The position numbers and the translations under genes were made by a program. From NCBI RefSeq assembly GCF_038719015.1, contig NZ_CP152276.1:1932001-1996000 (forward strand): 64,000 nt of DNA, read 5' to 3'. This DNA is from Nguyenibacter vanlangensis (GTDB lineage: Bacteria; Pseudomonadota; Alphaproteobacteria; Acetobacterales; Acetobacteraceae). The notes under the pieces were generated by a model. It did no database searches. It was given only the letters and a program-made list of their open reading frames with translations, and was not told the DNA's origin. Shown in pieces: positions 53,782 through 61,734 of the stretch (its first letter is position 1; the number at the start of each line of letters is the position of its first letter).

Positions 53782-54541
53782 AACAGGCCGCGAGGAAGCA
53801 CTAATACTGGTTAAGGCGCTTCCTCACGTGGGTCAACGACATGGGGAAACAGTCTGTTGTGCAGGCGTGACCAGAAACGGCGAGTGGCGAAGGCAGTATC
53901 CCATTCACTTTCGCCGCCTGCGGGACGAAGGCCAATTTAAAAGGTGGCAGTGGATTGAATACGACTGGATCGCCCCCGGAAACGATGATCGGCGACGAGA
54001 AAGTCGAAGAGTACAAGAAGACACGATTCAAGTTGGCAAGAGCATATCAAAAACAGAGCGGGCTGCGTTTTTAGCACCTCTTATTACGAGATCAACCGCT
54101 GAGGCCATGTCCCAAGGACAAAGTCTTACTCTCGTTCGCCCAATAGAAAGCCGTTTTCACTGGAAGGCGAAAACAGAACGTCAAATTGCAGACGAACGCC
54201 AAGCATATGAATCAGCAGCCCGTCAGACATCATTTTTAGATCAGGATTTAGCGGCCCTAGACCCATGTCCTTACGCGTTCCATTTCGATTGGAAGGACGC
54301 TAACGGAGCTTCCCATAAATCGACCTGCGATGACTGGGAAACGGCAGCCATGTTTTACCGGCGTGAAAAGGCAGTAGGAGCCAAGGGAGCACTCGCCGAA
54401 ATGAGCAAGGCCTTCAATGAACAATACCCACAAAATGGAATGGTCTTTGCATTGGGCACCCATTCCCGAAGAGCTGAACAATGGCTGCTTGTTGGTGTCA
54501 TACGACTAGACGAACAAAAGCAGGCAGGTCTTGCTGTTTGA
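53729..54541 (+). CDS. Unrecognised protein coupled to DUF488
   Basis: This protein is up to 270 residues. I do not recognise the family. The start is uncertain: GTG at 53729 or TTG at 53738, both inside the DUF488 gene, because the first good homologous-looking residues (KTGREEALILVKALPHVG) begin at once. Visible features include CCAGVTRNGEWRRQYPIHFR, a basic central region, CPYAFHFDWKD, and a last strand FALGTHSRRAEQWLLVGVI. There is no signal peptide or membrane segment. The two cysteines before GVT and CPY are candidate functional residues. It is less GC-rich than neighbours and ends 23 bp before the converging relaxase stop. Confidence 0.55.
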   Translation: MLALQNSPNRKDYSRLPKTGREEALILVKALPHVGQRHGETVCCAGVTRNGEWRRQYPIHFRRLRDEGQFKRWQWIEYDWIAPGNDDRRRESRRVQEDTIQVGKSISKTERAAFLAPLITRSTAEAMSQGQSLTLVRPIESRFHWKAKTERQIADERQAYESAARQTSFLDQDLAALDPCPYAFHFDWKDANGASHKSTCDDWETAAMFYRREKAVGAKGALAEMSKAFNEQYPQNGMVFALGTHSRRAEQWLLVGVIRLDEQKQAGLAV

Positions 54542-54564
54542 GTGATGCAGCAAGTGACTTTAGA

Positions 54565-56319
54565 TTAAATCCCGAGCCCGCGCTTCCGCCCAAAATTCCA
54601 ATCCACCGCCCCGCCCGGCGACATGGCGCCGGAAACCTGTCGCCCGAGCTTCTGCTCCAGCGCCGGGCGCCACGGCACGAGCTGGAAGCCCAGCCCGTCA
54701 TCGACCATGGCAAACCGACCCGAGGACAGGGCCACCCGCTGGCGATAGACCCCCGAGACGATCTCGCCTTCCTTCGCGGGCCGATGCTCCAGCCCGGTCT
54801 GCGCCGCAAGCCGGACCGCCGCCTGATCGAGATCGCGCTGGCGCAGGGTGCCGATCAGGTCGGGCGCAAACACCACGCGCTCGACCTGCCGCCGGGCCAG
54901 CCCCATGGAGGCGAGATGGTCGATCCGCTGCGCCATCGCCTCACGGACCTCGGCCCCGAAGCCCGCATTGGCCAGCGCCGGATCCTTCGCGAGCAACTGG
55001 CGGTCGAGCCAGGTCGCGCCGGGCGCCGTCACCTGCTCGGCCAGCGTGAAATCCGAGCGCGTCGCCAGTGACAGACGCTGCTTGCCCTTCGTGTCCTCCC
55101 AACTCCGGGTCTCAACGATCGCACCGGTCCTGGCATCGCCGGTCAGATCCAGATCGGGGAAGCGGACATGATGCGTCCGCCCGTCGGTGCCGGCGATCAC
55201 CGCGTAACCCGAGCCCTTCAACTCGTCATCCAACCCGCGCTCCACCAGCCGGCCAATGACGGGATCGGCCAGCCGTTCGCCGTGGATCGCGAAACCCGCA
55301 ACATCGGGTTCTACCCCGCCACCGGACATGGCGCGGTGCATGGTCTTGATGATGTCGCCCCGGATGGAAAGATCACGCAGCGTGGTTTCCAAGCCCGGCT
55401 TGAGGGTCCAGCGTGCCACCCCGACCTGTTCGGCGAGACCAAGCCCTTCCAGCTTGGTCGCCCGGCCGACCAGCAGGCGGCGCAGTTGCGGGTCTTCGGC
55501 TCCTGCACCGGGACGGAGATCGACGATGCCGCCCCCTTCATCGCTGATGTCCTGCAACGCGCGATCGAGGCTGGTCCAGCGGTCGGCACCGATCTCCGTC
55601 TCCAGGGCGGTGCGGATTTCCTGCTCGCTGCGCGGGCCAAGTTCCAGCGTCACCCGTTCGGCGGCGCGGTCGCGCAGGCCCTGACTGATATAGGCGCGGC
55701 TGATGACCAGATCCTTGCCGTCATCAGCGATACCGCGCACCAGGATGTGGACGTGCGGATTGTCGGTATTCCAGTGATCCACCCCGACCCAGTCCAGCTT
55801 CGTGCCGAGGTCGCGCTCCATGTCCTGCATCAGTTCCCGCGCGAAGCCCCTCAGATCCTCCATCCGCGCCGCGTCCTCGGGCGAGACGATGAAGCGGAAA
55901 TGGTGCCGGTCGTCAGCGCAGCGCTCAGCGAAGGCCTTGCTGTCCGCTTCGTCGGACCCGGCATCGAACAGATGGGCCCTGGCACCGTCGCGGGTCACGC
56001 CCTCCCGCCTGAGATAGGCAATGTGCCGGGCGAGCGGCGCGGACCGGAACCGCGTGCCCTGCTGACGGACCACCCGCGCCTTGACCACGACGCGACGGGC
56101 ATTGCTGCGCAGCCGCATGGAAAGTGCTGCTCGTCGCCCGCGCCCGAAGCGGGAGCCGCCACCGCCTCCCCTGCCCTTCGCGCCGAACCGGGTGCCGATA
56201 TGACCGGCCCTCTTCGCGGCACGCATGACCTCGCCGACGAAGGATTTCGGACGTGCGCCCTGATTGCCATGCTGGATGCGTCCAGGCCGGACAGTCAGGC
56301 CGTCATCGCGCGTCGCCAT
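54565..56319 (-). CDS. Relaxase/mobilisation nuclease with DUF3363-type C terminus
   Basis: This 584-residue protein has a relaxase domain in the N-terminal half, with the histidine motif DNPHVHILVRG preceded by GVDHWN, and a long C-terminal region of the DUF3363 type (EPDVAGFAIHGERLADPVIGRLVERGLDDEL; SSGRFAMVDDGLGFQLVPWRP). A basic glycine-rich stretch (KGRGGGGGSRFGRGRR) precedes the domain. It nicks the transfer origin and pilots DNA. The ATG at 56319 has GGAGAG 7 bases before; the frame is open to 56430 without support. Confidence 0.88.
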   Translation of the reverse strand: MATRDDGLTVRPGRIQHGNQGARPKSFVGEVMRAAKRAGHIGTRFGAKGRGGGGGSRFGRGRRAALSMRLRSNARRVVVKARVVRQQGTRFRSAPLARHIAYLRREGVTRDGARAHLFDAGSDEADSKAFAERCADDRHHFRFIVSPEDAARMEDLRGFARELMQDMERDLGTKLDWVGVDHWNTDNPHVHILVRGIADDGKDLVISRAYISQGLRDRAAERVTLELGPRSEQEIRTALETEIGADRWTSLDRALQDISDEGGGIVDLRPGAGAEDPQLRRLLVGRATKLEGLGLAEQVGVARWTLKPGLETTLRDLSIRGDIIKTMHRAMSGGGVEPDVAGFAIHGERLADPVIGRLVERGLDDELKGSGYAVIAGTDGRTHHVRFPDLDLTGDARTGAIVETRSWEDTKGKQRLSLATRSDFTLAEQVTAPGATWLDRQLLAKDPALANAGFGAEVREAMAQRIDHLASMGLARRQVERVVFAPDLIGTLRQRDLDQAAVRLAAQTGLEHRPAKEGEIVSGVYRQRVALSSGRFAMVDDGLGFQLVPWRPALEQKLGRQVSGAMSPGGAVDWNFGRKRGLGI

Positions 56320-56565
56320 GGTCCGCTCTCCGCTCTGTTTCGCCCCTGACGGCGCTCGGATCGTTGAAAACATTATGAAAAATGCCCGGACAGCCGCAGG
56401 CGGTGCGTGGTGAGAAGACAAATTCCCCAATCAAACTAACCACATGCACCCCCGAAGGAGCGGTGCTTTTACCTTGCCGTCCTTCCCTCCGTTGCCTGTC
56501 TCCCCCCGGCACCCCATCCCCAAGGCACCCATAGCCCGCCAGCGCCCGATGGACCGGAACGAGGG
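56320..56565. other. Non-coding gap upstream of the relaxase; candidate oriT region
   Basis: In this 246-bp gap between relaxase and transglycosylase genes there are imperfect repeats GTGCGTGGT (56403-56411) / ACCACATGCAC (56439-56449) and GCACC (56446-56450) / GGTGC (56462-56466). Transfer origins commonly lie directly beside the relaxase gene and contain such repeats. No nic site can be proposed with confidence. Confidence 0.4.
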
Positions 56566-57267
56566 TCATCGACGTGCTTCCCCATGCCCTGAGGCGATGA
56601 ACAGCCCGGTCGATTGCGGTGCGAGCGCCGTCCAGTCGGTCAGCCGGGAACCAGATGCATGTGCCGGATCGTGCGCGCTTTCGACGGACCGGGACGCATC
56701 GCCCATGCGCAGGAATGAGGCCGGAAAGAGGGAAGAGTCCTGCCATGATGGTGCAGCCAGAGCACCGACCGCGATGTCATCGGCGAGCGGAAGAGCCAGC
56801 CGCGCACTGACGGATGCGACGTAGTTCCGCGTCTCGGCAGGCAACGGTCGGCCGGTTGCGAGATGTTCGTCGTAACGTGCGGGACCGGCATTGTAGGCGG
56901 CCAGAAACCCGGCCTCGCCGTAGCGGTCCCGCATCCAGCGCAGATAGGTCGCACCCGCCAGAATGTTGTCGTGCGGGTCGAACGGATCGTCGCCGAGACC
57001 GAGCGACGTGCGCAGGCTGGCCCATGTGCCGGGCATCACCTGCATGAGCCCCATAGCACCCGCCGATGACACGGCCCGCGCGTCGCCCATGCTCTCCACA
57101 TGCAGGACGGCAGCAATCCATGAGGCCGGAATCTGCGCGCGCGTGGCCGCCTCCGTGATCATATCGGCGTATGGATCAGCCTGCGCCATGCGAACGGGTG
57201 ACACGGAAACCAGCACGGCAACCAGCGCGTTCGCGACAAGATCGCGAACCTTCCTACCGCCGGTCAT
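56566..57267 (-). CDS. Lytic transglycosylase (SLT domain)
   Basis: This 233-residue protein has a signal peptide (VANALVAVLVSVSPVRMAQA) and an SLT-type lysozyme domain: catalytic glutamate in AVLHVESMGDARAVSSAGAMGLMQVMPGTW, then GATYLRWMRDRYG and FLAAYNAGP. It opens the peptidoglycan locally for assembly of the mating channel. The start overlaps the end of DUF736 by 14 bp, in the same operon. Confidence 0.92.
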   Translation of the reverse strand: MTGGRKVRDLVANALVAVLVSVSPVRMAQADPYADMITEAATRAQIPASWIAAVLHVESMGDARAVSSAGAMGLMQVMPGTWASLRTSLGLGDDPFDPHDNILAGATYLRWMRDRYGEAGFLAAYNAGPARYDEHLATGRPLPAETRNYVASVSARLALPLADDIAVGALAAPSWQDSSLFPASFLRMGDASRSVESAHDPAHASGSRLTDWTALAPQSTGLFIASGHGEARR

Positions 57268-57592
57268 CGCGCTTCACCGGACGGTTCCAGACCAGATGAA
57301 AGGCACGCCCCTGACGGTCGGACTGGAACAGATTGGCGCGGATCGGCTGCGCCAGCATGGGGTCATCGAGAACGAGCGAGAGGTAAGTGCCCGCCTTCTC
57401 GCCGGTGCGTTTCCAGGCCGCACCGATCTCCGGTCCGGCGTCAGCGTCACCGAGATGGACACGATAATCGGGCGCGTGCTCGGCGTCCGACGATGTTGCC
57501 GGCACGATCGTCAGTTCGACGTCGAGGGCGAGCGTGCGCAGGCGACCGGCGAAGCCGTCAGCCGTGCGCGTGAAAGTACCGATCTGGGCCAT
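57254..57592 (-). CDS. DUF736-family protein
   Basis: This 112-residue protein has IGTFTRTADGFAGRLRTLALDVELTIVPA at the N terminus and DYRVHLGDADAGPEIGAAWKRTGEK in the middle, the DUF736 pattern. These small proteins are nearly always found in alphaproteobacterial plasmid and ICE maintenance blocks, beside traF. Function unknown. It starts 1 bp after the traF stop. Confidence 0.88.
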   Translation of the reverse strand: MAQIGTFTRTADGFAGRLRTLALDVELTIVPATSSDAEHAPDYRVHLGDADAGPEIGAAWKRTGEKAGTYLSLVLDDPMLAQPIRANLFQSDRQGRAFHLVWNRPVKRDDRR

Positions 57593-57593
57593 G

Positions 57594-58136
57594 TCAGCCT
57601 CGTTTCTGCTTGGGATTGGGAGAAATCGGTGACGCCATGAGCCACAGCGGCTGCGCGCGGCCGAGCACCGCAGCGACCGGCAGGATGCCGAAATAGCGGC
57701 CGTCGAGACTGGTCGGGACTGCCGGGTTCATGACGAAGATCTGGCCAGGCAGGACGTGCCGGCAGCCTTGCCAGACCGGCAGCGGACGGCCGCGATGGTC
57801 GCGGGCGAGTGCCTCACCGAACGCCTTCCCATCGACCGTTACGGCAGCACCAATGCGACAGACCAGTTGCCCCGGCAGTGCCGCGACCGGCTTGAGCAAG
57901 GGCACGCCGAGCGGCAGATAGCCACCGCGCTCCAGCGTCGCGGCAATGTCGGCCGGGGGCCTGATCGCGATCAGGTCGCCGACATGCAGGATGCGCGCCG
58001 ATTGCAGGCGATACAGGCCGACCGGTGTGCTGGCGGTGACGTTCCAGATCAGCCGGGGTGCCGGACGGATCACCACTGACGTGCCAGCACCTAGGATTGC
58101 GAAATACGTGGCAAAGAACCAGCCGAAGCGCGTCAT
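57594..58136 (-). CDS. traF: TraF-type S26 signal peptidase (pilin maturation)
   Basis: This 180-residue protein has one N-terminal membrane helix, the catalytic serine in NVTASTPVGLYRL, the lysine region KPVAALPGQLVCRIG, and the C-terminal MNPAVPTSLDGRYFGILP of S26C/TraF peptidases. It is expected to process the TrbC prepilin. ATG at 58136 overlaps the DUF2840 stop (ATGA), which selects this start within a much longer open frame. Confidence 0.9.
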   Translation of the reverse strand: MTRFGWFFATYFAILGAGTSVVIRPAPRLIWNVTASTPVGLYRLQSARILHVGDLIAIRPPADIAATLERGGYLPLGVPLLKPVAALPGQLVCRIGAAVTVDGKAFGEALARDHRGRPLPVWQGCRHVLPGQIFVMNPAVPTSLDGRYFGILPVAAVLGRAQPLWLMASPISPNPKQKRG

Positions 58137-58597
58137 GACACCGCCCTCCGACGCAGCCAGGCGTGGTGGCGGTCGCGTGTGTAGGGACGTGACGCCTGCC
58201 CCGCGAGCATCCGATTGTGCAGATGCCGCCAATGCTCGGGCGCGACATCGACCGGCTCGATGCCGATGGCTTCGATACGATCGACAGCTTCCAGCACCAG
58301 CCGGACCTTCGGCCAGCCGCTCTGGCGCAGCAGACTTTCGCCACCGGGCCGCACGAACGGCACCGTCTGATAGGGCTCGCCGGGAGCGGTGACGCGCACG
58401 ATGTCGATGCAGGATACCACCGTACCGTAATCGTTCGCTGCCCAGCGCAGGAACGCGAACACGCTGTCCGGCGGAAAGCTCAGTATCCGCCGACGACGAT
58501 CGAGAATCTGCTCGTGCGTGGCATGACCAAAACGGATCCAGTGCTCGATGCGCTTCTCGATCCAGGTCAGTTCGACATGAGCGAGGATGTCGGTCAT
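58133..58597 (-). CDS. DUF2840-family protein
   Basis: This 154-residue protein resembles DUF2840: THVELTWIEKRIEHWIRFG-like opening (HVELTWIEKRIEHWIRFG), SVFAFLRWAANDYGTV and the Arg/Trp-rich ending. GGAGATG is 9 bases before the ATG at 58597, which overlaps the previous stop by 4 bp. It is a fixed member of this plasmid maintenance block; function unknown. Confidence 0.85.
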   Translation of the reverse strand: MTDILAHVELTWIEKRIEHWIRFGHATHEQILDRRRRILSFPPDSVFAFLRWAANDYGTVVSCIDIVRVTAPGEPYQTVPFVRPGGESLLRQSGWPKVRLVLEAVDRIEAIGIEPVDVAPEHWRHLHNRMLAGQASRPYTRDRHHAWLRRRAVS

Positions 58598-58836
58598 GGC
58601 ACATCTCCAGAAGTATCGGGGAACTCGCGGGCCAGCAGGGCGCGCAGCATGTCGGCGACCGTGATGCCACGCTGGAACGCCGCGACCTTGAGCCGGGCGC
58701 GCAGCGCCGGCGTGACGTCGATGGTCAGCCGAGCGGTGAAACTGTTGGGGGCGGCAGGCTTGTCCGGCGCCCTGACCCAGCGTTCCGGGTCGGCGGGGCG
58801 GGACGCGAAACCGGGCAGCGTACGACGCTCTGTCAT
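58594..58836 (-). CDS. Ribbon-helix-helix partition-type protein
   Basis: This 80-residue protein has a disordered N terminus (about 30 residues) and a C-terminal ribbon-helix-helix (ARLTIDVTPALRARLKVAAFQRG, TVADMLRALLAREF). This layout matches small centromere-binding partners of plasmid ParA proteins (ParG-like). It overlaps both neighbours by 4 bp and lies two genes after parA, so it is the likely ParB-equivalent. Confidence 0.75.
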   Translation of the reverse strand: MTERRTLPGFASRPADPERWVRAPDKPAAPNSFTARLTIDVTPALRARLKVAAFQRGITVADMLRALLAREFPDTSGDVP

Positions 58837-59576
58837 GGCGATATTCCCTCGCCGAGCGGCAGCACGGACGCGATACGGTCGCGCGCCTTCTGCGCCATGA
58901 CAGGATCGATCTCGCAGCCGACATAACGCCGGCCGGTCAGCCGGCAGGCGACGCCTACGGCACCAGAGCCGGCGAACCAGTCGCCCACCAGACCACCCGG
59001 CGGGCAGCTCGTGCGGATCAGGATCTCCAGCAACGCCACCGGCTTCTCGGTCGGGTGGATGGCGCGGCCATGGGTATTGCGGACCGGAATCACGGAGCGC
59101 ATCAGGCGCGGGCCACCGTCCTCGCTGACGTAATGGCCGGCGTCGATCTGGCCCATGTGGGGCGGCCGGTGTTTCCGTCGTACCGTGCGTGCCCGCGCGT
59201 CGGGCGTGGTCGGAACCACGTTGTAGACGGCGCGCCAGGGCGTATCGTCGCGATAGAACTGGACGATCAACTCGTGTACGCGCCGGAACCGATCGGCATG
59301 GAAGCTGGAGCCGTTCTGCTTCTCCCACACCAGTTCCTGGGCATATTTCCAGCCCGCATTCCGAAATACCGCGTTGGAGGCAAGGAAACTCCGCAGGGAG
59401 CCGAAGACCCAGAGCGAACCGCTGGGTTTCAGGGCAGCGAGCGCCTTGCCGGGCCAGTCCACCACGCGCCGGTCCCAGGCGAGCGACGTATCGCCATAGG
59501 GCGGGTCGGCCAGAATCATGTCGTAGGGGCCATGCCAGGGCATCAGGAGCGCGCTGTCGCCGGTCAGCAGGGTCAT
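58833..59576 (-). CDS. Site-specific DNA methyltransferase (beta-type)
   Basis: This 247-residue methyltransferase has the catalytic motif DPPYGDTSLAWD near residue 27 and the SAM-binding motif WFAGSGAVGVACRLTGRRYVG near the C terminus, the beta-class order (CcrM/Dam-like N6-adenine or N4-cytosine). PTEKP before the second motif is usual in the family. No restriction enzyme accompanies it. It may help the element avoid restriction or regulate its own replication. It overlaps parA by 4 bp. Confidence 0.88.
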   Translation of the reverse strand: MTLLTGDSALLMPWHGPYDMILADPPYGDTSLAWDRRVVDWPGKALAALKPSGSLWVFGSLRSFLASNAVFRNAGWKYAQELVWEKQNGSSFHADRFRRVHELIVQFYRDDTPWRAVYNVVPTTPDARARTVRRKHRPPHMGQIDAGHYVSEDGGPRLMRSVIPVRNTHGRAIHPTEKPVALLEILIRTSCPPGGLVGDWFAGSGAVGVACRLTGRRYVGCEIDPVMAQKARDRIASVLPLGEGISP

Positions 59577-60211
59577 GATACCAACCCCCCGATCTCGGCC
59601 GTCAGGGCGGCGATTTCGCGGGCGGCAATCCCTTGGGGGTGCAGGTCGCACACCAGACGGCCGGTGCGCGCGGCGTCGGCGAACGCGACCCGCTGACCGA
59701 TCCGCGCCACCAGAGCGGCAGGCTCATGCCCGGCGAGTGCGAGCCGGGTTTCACGGGCGATGACCGTGCGTGCGGCGCAACGGTTGAGCACGAACCGGGC
59801 GACCAGACCGGGACGGAAGAGCCGCGCCTCCTCCAACAGCCGCAGCATCTCGGCCGAGGCCCAGCCGTCAAAGGGCGAGGGCTGCGCCGGGATCAGCACC
59901 AGGTCGGCGGCCAGCAGGGCCGAGCGCAGCAATGCCGCCACGCGCGGCGGCCCGTCGATGACGACGTGATCCGCCCCCTGAGCCAGTGCTGGAGCTTCGT
60001 GATGCAGCGTGTCGCGCGCCAGCCCCATGACACCGAACAGCCGGGGCAGTCCTTCCCGCGCGCGCTGCGCCGACCAGTCCAGCGCCGAGCCCTGCGGGTC
60101 GGCATCGATGACCGTCACGCGCTGACCTTCCCGAGCCCATTGGCCCGCGAGATGCAGCGCCAGCGTCGTCTTGCCGACGCCGCCCTTCTGGTTGAGGAAG
60201 GCCACGATCAC
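59573..60211 (-). CDS. parA: ParA partition ATPase
   Basis: This 212-residue protein is a small ParA/MinD ATPase with the deviant Walker A KGGVGKTTLALHLAG, Walker A' DADPQGS and DHVVIDGPPR. No N-terminal HTH, so it is of the ParA-small (type Ib) kind. The GTG at 60211 (reading MIVAFLNQKGG) has GGAGAGG upstream and overlaps the repA stop; the frame extends to 60235. It would segregate the element with the RHH protein at 58594. Confidence 0.9.
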   Translation of the reverse strand: MIVAFLNQKGGVGKTTLALHLAGQWAREGQRVTVIDADPQGSALDWSAQRAREGLPRLFGVMGLARDTLHHEAPALAQGADHVVIDGPPRVAALLRSALLAADLVLIPAQPSPFDGWASAEMLRLLEEARLFRPGLVARFVLNRCAARTVIARETRLALAGHEPAALVARIGQRVAFADAARTGRLVCDLHPQGIAAREIAALTAEIGGLVS

Positions 60212-61272
60212 CGCCCCTCTCCGGGGGTTATCCACAGATCGGGCGGGGTGCCAACATCCTTAAAGTTAGACTCTTTTAAGTTAGATTCTAAGTTAAGGGG
60301 GTCATAACCCACTGATTCAATGTCGCGATTCGGCGATTTCTGTTCACGTAAGCACGGTTTCGCTGTTCCCGAAGTCACGGCTTTCGCCGGTTCGGGCGTT
60401 CCCGATAGCACGGAGGGACTCACAGTTTGTCCACATGGGGATGTGGATAACTTGTCGCGAGAAAAGGTCAGGATTTCGCGGCCATCCATGGTCCGCTCGA
60501 CCGCCAGGCGATAGCCGGGCAATGGCTGCCGCTGGACGATGGCGCGGAGTTCGAACGCGAAGCGACGATAGGGCGACAGACTGGCGGATTTGAGATGCAG
60601 GACGCGGAAATCGAATTTCCAGCCTGAACGCTGGCGGCCGCCATGCTTGCGGACCAGCCGATAGAGCCAACGCTCCATTCCGCCGGTCAGCCGGAAATAG
60701 GCCGGGTCGATGGTCAGCACCAGCGCGTCATCGAGCACGGCCTGGTAAAACCAGTCCGGCAGGATCAACTCGACCACGCGGGCACGGCCCTCTTGCGTGG
60801 TATGCCGCTTCCATTCGTTGATCCAGGAAAAGCGGTGCAACTGTCCCGCACCGGCGTGGCGCAGCGAAGTCTTGATCGTGGTGGATTGCAGCCGGTCGAG
60901 AGCCGCTTCCAGCCGTTGGTAATCCCGTGCGCTGTCGCCCCGGCCGATGAAGGCCAGGATCTCATGCGGGGTCGCCACCATCAGACGCGAGGTGCAACGA
61001 CCCGCGTCGCGGGCTTCCACGATCTGGCTCGCCGCCCAGATCAGCACGTCCGCATCCCAGATCGTCGCCATGCCGTATTCGCAGGTCGCTTCAACGCGAA
61101 TGGTGACGTCCGGCGTCCGGAAATCGATCGGCACGGTCCGCGATGTCTTGGACAGGCTGAAGAACGGGAACGCCATCAGATCCTGCGCGTCGCGTGGAGC
61201 GAGTTTGCCGGGGATAGCGCGGAACACCGCAAGTTTCGCGCGCTCGGACTGGTTCCGATCGGGCGTGCGCAT
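60208..61272 (-). CDS. repA: Replication initiator protein (RepA-like)
   Basis: This 354-residue protein matches the alphaproteobacterial 'replication initiator protein A' family: FPFFSLSKTSRTVPIDF near the N terminus, CEYGMATIWDADVLIWAASQI, then RDYQRLEAALDRLQSTTIKTSLR and WLYRLVRKHGGRQRSGWKF. The C-terminal 90 residues are low in homology and likely disordered. A replication gene in the block suggests that the element can replicate autonomously, at least after excision. ATG at 61272 shares a base with the HTH gene stop. Confidence 0.88.
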   Translation of the reverse strand: MRTPDRNQSERAKLAVFRAIPGKLAPRDAQDLMAFPFFSLSKTSRTVPIDFRTPDVTIRVEATCEYGMATIWDADVLIWAASQIVEARDAGRCTSRLMVATPHEILAFIGRGDSARDYQRLEAALDRLQSTTIKTSLRHAGAGQLHRFSWINEWKRHTTQEGRARVVELILPDWFYQAVLDDALVLTIDPAYFRLTGGMERWLYRLVRKHGGRQRSGWKFDFRVLHLKSASLSPYRRFAFELRAIVQRQPLPGYRLAVERTMDGREILTFSRDKLSTSPCGQTVSPSVLSGTPEPAKAVTSGTAKPCLREQKSPNRDIESVGYDPLNLESNLKESNFKDVGTPPDLWITPGEGR

Positions 61273-61565
61273 CAGCGTCGGCTCCCGCGTGAGGTCGCCG
61301 GTGTCGGCGGGATCAGCGGGCTTCGCCGCGCGGCCGCCGGCACGGTGCCGGCGGTGGTGTCCGAGGTATGGGCGCGTGCCCCGCTCTCGACCCAGGCCTG
61401 CAGTTCATCGACCCGATAGACCACGCGGCCGCCGAGCTTCGAATAGCGCGGTCCGGTGCCGTAAATCCGGTGTTTTTCCAGGGTGCGAATGGACAGTCCG
61501 ACGAAGCGCGAGGCGTCGGGCGTGCGCAGATAGCGCGGCGGCAGATCGCTGTAATTGGCGGACAT
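61272..61565 (-). CDS. Helix-turn-helix (MerR/AlpA-like) DNA-binding protein
   Basis: This 97-residue protein has an excisionase-type winged helix (RYLRTPDASRFVGLSIRTLEKHRIYG, GPRYSKLGGRVVYRVDELQAWVE). It leads the repA-parA operon and probably regulates it, or acts as a recombination directionality factor. The ATG at 61565 is the first in frame. A disordered tail of about 30 residues follows. Confidence 0.85.
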   Translation of the reverse strand: MSANYSDLPPRYLRTPDASRFVGLSIRTLEKHRIYGTGPRYSKLGGRVVYRVDELQAWVESGARAHTSDTTAGTVPAAARRSPLIPPTPATSRGSRR

Positions 61566-61651
61566 GAGAAGGCTCCGTGATCGCTGTCTGGGGCCGCGGG
61601 ACAGATGCGGCCAGCGGGGATCAGCCTGGCGGAACGGGGTCTTGCGGAACT

Positions 61652-61685
61652 AGGACCGATCTCACCGGGGGGCGAGATCGGTCCT
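61652..61685. terminator. 12-bp perfect hairpin between dnaE2 and the HTH-repA operon
   Basis: AGGACCGATCTC (61652-61663) and GAGATCGGTCCT (61674-61685) form a perfect 12-bp stem with a 10-base G-rich loop. It lies about 50 bases past the dnaE2 stop on the minus strand and about 87 bases before the HTH gene. Terminator of the dnaE2 transcript is the simplest reading; an operator of the repA operon is possible. No T tract follows. Confidence 0.5.
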
Positions 61686-61734
61686 GGACAAGCGGATAGA
61701 ATGGCCGTGACGGCTCCCGCCGCCGGTCACTGAA

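Noticed and set aside
57594..58670. 358-codon minus frame extending traF upstream
   Set aside because: The upstream part is DUF2840 in another frame; the S26 peptidase begins at 58136.
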